Assembly (NCBI GenBank): GCA_902779075.1
Contig: CACZAK010000016.1
Location: 1-53,555, forward strand
Reading direction: 5' to 3'
From: an uncultured bacterium
GTDB lineage: Bacteria; Verrucomicrobiota; Kiritimatiellia; RFP12; UBA1067
Length of the DNA: 53,555 bases
In this document: positions 51,523-53,555 of the stretch, piece after piece
How positions within the stretch are numbered: the first letter of the stretch is position 1
Layout of the letters: each line of letters begins with the position of its first letter
The notes under the pieces: generated by a model
Databases searched by the model: none
Seen by the model: only the letters and a program-made list of their open reading frames with translations
Told to the model about the DNA's origin: nothing
Translations under genes and position numbers: made by a program

Positions 51523-51758
51523 AGTCGTATTTCGCCTCCACGGTTGAAAATTTCCGGTTTTCTCCTGAAGCTACTATACGCTGTTGCGTACGTTGCTGGG
51601 GGCCTTTCGGGCTTGCCCAGCTCCTCGGAGGGGATCGGCGGTTTCATCGAAACCGCCCTACCTTTTCGGTCACGCGGGACGCGTGACCCTACCGTTATTC
51701 CGAGGTTCTGGCCTTTCGAGTGTAATTTGCAAAGTTCAGGCACCCTCGCGGGACGCCC

Positions 51759-51790
51759 ATTTTACACTTTACACTTTACATTTTACACTC
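51759..51790. repeat. heptamer array ACTTTAC (second copy)
   Basis: CATTTTACACTTTACACTTTACA and a further unit; same sequence as behind the SDR gene at 18031. Here no gene is adjacent. Confidence 0.8.
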
Positions 51791-51802
51791 TTCCGGCCCG
51801 GT

Positions 51803-51861
51803 GGCGGGTACTCGGTGCCGCTTTTCGCCGCGCAATCGCGTCACGAAAAGCCGTACCCGCC
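51803..51861. repeat. long imperfect hairpin
   Basis: Outer stem GGCGGGTAC / GTACCCGCC (51803-51811 and 51853-51861), inner stem GCTTTTCG / CGAAAAGC (51820-51827 and 51844-51851), and a GC-rich loop. Stem length and internal bulge suggest a selected structure; purpose unknown. Confidence 0.65.
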
Positions 51862-51882
51862 GATATCAAAGATCAAATGCCG

Positions 51883-52054
51883 TCTCGCCTTTGAGAGGCA
51901 AGACGCGCCCAACGCAAGCGGGGATTTTGGGAAATGGAAGTTTTGCGCGCGGTTTGAGATGTGAATGCGCGGTACGTCAGTTATTGCGATATGTGAAATG
52001 CCAGCTATGCGACGTGAGATTACGGTGCGGAACGTGGTTTTTGGGGAATTGCGG
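51883..52054. repeat. long direct repeat R1
   Basis: About 170 bases beginning with a TCTCGCCT...AGGCAAGAC hairpin, then GCCCAACGCAAGCGGGGAT, GGAAGTTTTGCGCGCGGTTT, GTGAATGCGCGGTACGTCA, and ending in GGAATTGCGG. Strongly similar to R2 (52377-52540) and R3 (53094-53287) in the same orientation. Confidence 0.85.
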
Positions 52055-52160
52055 CTCGCCCGGAGGGCTCGCCCCACCACTGCTCGGCGGGACGCCTCGT
52101 CCCACCGAACGGCAGCAACAAGCGCGGTCTCTCTCGCTGTTGGCCGGGCCACCATAGGAG

Positions 52161-52243
52161 GGGGATTTTTGAGCCACGGCGAGGGGAATTATGAACCAGT
52201 ACAGGGGGATTTTTGAGCCACAGCAAGGGGATTTTTGAGCCAC
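52161..52243. repeat. 22-bp-period array resembling an IS21-family end
   Basis: Four units at exact 22-base spacing (52161, 52183, 52205, 52227). Three read GGGGATTTTTGAGCCAC and the second is degenerate (GGGGAATTATGAACCAG). Multiple short repeats of the GGGGATTTTTnAnCC type are a hallmark of IS21-family termini. No istA or istB is present nearby, so this would be a solitary remnant. Family assignment is from memory. Confidence 0.45.
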
Positions 52244-52376
52244 GTTGGGAGAGCGACCTCCCTACGATTAGGGAACGACCTGCCTACGATTAGGGCTGGA
52301 TGCCACTACAGCGAGGGCATGACCTGCATAAGGAATCAATTCTCTATGCATAAGCTTTTGTTCAGCTATACATGAG

Positions 52377-52540
52377 CCTCGCCTTTGAAAGGCGAGACGT
52401 ATGTCACATTCCCCCGCCCAACGCAAGCGTGATTTTGGGAAATTGAAGTTTTGCGCGCGGTTTGACATGTGAATGCGCGGTACGTCACTTACAACAGATG
52501 AAGCACAAGTTAAGAGGCGTGAGATTACGGTGCGAAAAGT
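52377..52540. repeat. long direct repeat R2
   Basis: Begins CTCGCCTTTGAAAGGCGAGAC (perfect hairpin), then CACATTCCCCCGCCCAACGC, AATTGAAGTTTTGCGCGCGG, TTTGACATGTGAATGCGCGG. It ends 20 bases before the DUF2442 stop codon. Confidence 0.88.
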
Positions 52541-52559
52541 TTATAATCAAGGAAATTAC

Positions 52560-52808
52560 TTAAACAGAAACGCCATATTCGTAAATTGTATCGCTGGGCA
52601 AATCTACTCTCTCGTTCCAGACCACACATGTCCTGCTTGAATCCAATCTGGCATTGTTGAATAAACCATGCAGGGTTTGTAGTTCTTTGAATGCTTCAAT
52701 ACTACGAATGTCGTCCGCAACATCGTAAATGACTCGGCGACCCTCGTCAAAATCGACAAGAAGCTTGAAATCGGCCATGGGGCTAATGCTTTTGATCCTT
52801 GGTATCAT
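52560..52808 (-). CDS. DUF2442-family protein
   Basis: 82 residues: MIPRIKSISPMADFKLLVDF, an EGRRVIYDVADDI strand-turn, FKELQTLHGLFNNARLD and the typical ending VVWNERVDLPSDTIYEYG. DUF2442 proteins are usually encoded next to DUF4160 proteins and are proposed toxin-antitoxin partners; activity not established. It follows the DUF4160 gene with a 12-base gap and lies exactly between direct repeats R2 and R3. Confidence 0.85.
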   Translation of the reverse strand: MIPRIKSISPMADFKLLVDFDEGRRVIYDVADDIRSIEAFKELQTLHGLFNNARLDSSRTCVVWNERVDLPSDTIYEYGVSV

Positions 52809-52820
52809 TGGGAGCCTTTC

Positions 52821-53072
52821 TCACAAAGGCGGAAGTTGAACGATACGTTGTGTTCGCCACATCTCTTCCAGTTCATTCTTATGCTGTGCCAACCATTCCT
52901 TTACAAGACGCTGCGCCGTCAACGGAAGATCCCCGTCGGTCATTTCCAACGATGCCAAATCAAACATCCCGACGCATTCACCGTAAATTGCGTGAATGTG
53001 CGATGGATCGTGTTCCTTAGACTTAAAAAACATCTTTATCACGATACCATAGAATCTTGCTACTTCTGGCAT
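52821..53072 (-). CDS. DUF4160-family protein
   Basis: 83 residues: MPEVARFYGIVIKMFFKSKE, EHDPSHIHAIYGECVGMFDL and the helical LVKEWLAQHKNELEEMWRTQ, all typical of DUF4160 (short proteins with a conserved HxPxHxHA-type stretch). First gene of the pair; AGGAG precedes the ATG, and a promoter inside repeat R3 (53123-53151) points into it. A likely toxin-antitoxin-type or accessory pair. Confidence 0.85.
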   Translation of the reverse strand: MPEVARFYGIVIKMFFKSKEHDPSHIHAIYGECVGMFDLASLEMTDGDLPLTAQRLVKEWLAQHKNELEEMWRTQRIVQLPPL

Positions 53073-53093
53073 GTTTCGCTTCTCCTACTAATC

Positions 53094-53287
53094 TCTCGCC
53101 TTTTTACGGGCAAGACGAAAATAGTATGCCACATTCCCCCGACCAATGCAAGCGGGGATTTTGGGAAATTGAAGTTTTGCGCGCGGTTTGACATGTGAAT
53201 GCGCGGTACGTCACTTATGCGAATATGTGACATAGCGGGTATGAGGCGTGAGATTGCGGCGCGGAACGTGGTTTGGGGGAATTGCGG
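53094..53287. repeat. long direct repeat R3, carrying the DUF4160 promoter
   Basis: Same blocks as R1 and R2 (AATTGAAGTTTTGCGCGCGG, TTTGACATGTGAATGCGCGG, GTACGTCACTTAT), with CATTCCCCCGACCAATGCAA and the GAATTGCGG end of R1. It begins 22 bases upstream of the DUF4160 start. Confidence 0.88.
53123..53151 (-). promoter_or_regulatory. promoter inside repeat R3 reading into DUF4160-DUF2442
   Basis: Minus strand TTGCAT (53146-53151), 17 bases, CATACT (53123-53128). R2 keeps the same arrangement (TTGCGT-17-CATACG). The leader then forms the repeat's own GCC/GGC hairpin before the ribosome-binding site. Confidence 0.55.
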
Positions 53288-53432
53288 CTCGCCCGGAGGG
53301 CTCGCCCCACCCGGCTCGGTGGGACGCCTCGCCCCACCTTGCGGCGGTCGCGGGGCGACCGCCCTACCGTTTCGGTCACGCGGGACGCGTGACCCTACCG
53401 TTCGTTCCAGCAGCGCGCTCGGTGATCGCGCC
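53284..53432. repeat. dense run of mosaic palindromes
   Basis: Consecutive elements: the 28-base GGCTCGCC palindrome (also 42.8 and 52.05 kb), CGGTGGGACGCCTCGCCCCACC, GGCGGTCGC-GGG-GCGACCGCC with CTACC (27 bases shared with mod), the GTCACGCG-GGA-CGCGTGAC hairpin with CTACCG (32 bases shared with 51.67 kb), and GCGCGCTCGGTGATCGCGCC (shared with 42.81 kb). Confidence 0.85.
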
Positions 53433-53480
53433 CTCCTATGGGAACAATTGTCAAGGCTCCTATGGGAACAATTGTCAAGG
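53433..53480. repeat. two exact 24-bp tandem units, possible IS end
   Basis: CTCCTATGGGAACAATTGTC plus AAGG, twice in direct succession (53433-53456 and 53457-53480). Tandem GGAACAATTG-type units also occur at ends of some IS21-like elements. Beyond it, a minus-strand frame ending GLIAKKMN with stop at 53528-53530 enters from outside the window and might belong to such an element; too short to identify. Confidence 0.4.
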
Positions 53481-53555
53481 CTAATCGCGAAGCGATCTGG
53501 CCCCTGCAATTCCGCTGTGTTTCCGCGTCAGTTCATCTTCTTGGCAATGAGTCCT
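53481..53555. other. window edge, unassigned
   Basis: Seventy-five bases with no complete feature. On the minus strand a frame ending at 53528 continues past the window edge with eight visible residues (GLIAKKMN). Confidence 0.3.

Larger units (their letters stand above)
51523..52559. other. 1-kb gene-free region made of repeats
   Basis: No convincing gene. From left: a palindrome GGCGGTTTC-ATC-GAAACCGCC (51637-51657); a 32-base segment around GTCACGCG-GGA-CGCGTGAC (51665-51696) that recurs exactly at 53371-53402; a heptamer array (51759-51790); a long hairpin (51803-51861); direct repeat R1; the 28-base GGCTCGCC palindrome (52051); a 22-bp-period array (52161-52243); a pair of CCTACGATTAGGG units (about 52255-52300); direct repeat R2. 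Confidence 0.8.

Noticed and set aside
51883..53287. Integron attC sites in the R1-R3 repeats
   Set aside because: GCCCAAC/GTTGGGC occurs in R1 and R2 but is changed in R3 (ACCAATG), the partner core site is not conserved, and no integrase is present.

Overview
The window reads as one contig from a GC-rich, anaerobic, Gram-negative-type bacterium. I infer the Verrucomicrobiota/Kiritimatiellota/Lentisphaerota neighbourhood, probably from gut or rumen. The clues are an Rnf ion-pumping complex, many secreted or lipid-anchored proteins, Tat-exported Gfo/Idh oxidoreductases beside a DUF6807 (PmoA-like) protein, a haem-c/HzsA-like/sulfatase-modifying-factor-like fusion, and dense families of intergenic repeats. 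No 16S gene or other decisive taxonomic marker is present. Many promoters have the form TTGnnn-17-TAnAnT, often with TGG before the -10 box, and several lie so close to the start codon that the mRNA would be nearly leaderless.

Layout. 0-2 kb: a truncated glycoside hydrolase behind an M42 aminopeptidase. 2-10 kb: rnfA-B-C, then a 3.3-kb accessory insert (RhuM-like gene, AT-rich secreted Sel1-like/RPGL-repeat gene, a short fragment, hicB-hicA), then rnfD-G; no rnfE is seen. 10-14 kb: rluD-type pseudouridine synthase, ruvA, ymdB-type phosphodiesterase, a TRL-like lipoprotein, and a stand-alone AICAR transformylase whose 5' end carries an exact 47-bp tandem duplication. 14-19 kb: a sugar catabolism/transport group (Gfo/Idh, sugar-phosphate isomerase-like, MFS, SDR) and a small lipoprotein. 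19-28 kb: ridA, tRNA-Ala, a two-domain glycosyltransferase, htpG, RNase P RNA, a coiled-coil zinc-ribbon protein, pheS and an EF-hand membrane protein. 28-36 kb: a co-directional group of thioesterase, OPT transporter, HzsA-like/SUMF-like cytochrome, Tat Gfo/Idh and DUF6807. 36-41 kb: serine hydrolase, queF, M6 metalloprotease, amidohydrolase and tRNA-Leu.

41-53.5 kb is a defence and repeat island. It holds an AbiE-like nucleotidyltransferase pair with a readable promoter and operator, then a type III-like restriction system (res, mod) with a RelE-like/UvrD helicase one base behind mod. Between res and mod, on the opposite strand, lies a promoter, a compact predicted RNA ending in a strong terminator, and a 28-codon ORF with a good ribosome-binding site. 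The right end has almost no genes. It contains mosaic palindromes, heptamer arrays, three long direct repeats (two of which exactly bracket a DUF4160/DUF2442 pair), and arrays resembling IS21-family ends.

The most unusual theme is repeats entering genes in frame. A 27-bp hairpin identical to an intergenic one lies inside mod, and heptamer-type repeat lies inside the glycosyltransferase. The RNA/small-ORF unit between res and mod is the best candidate for an undescribed element.
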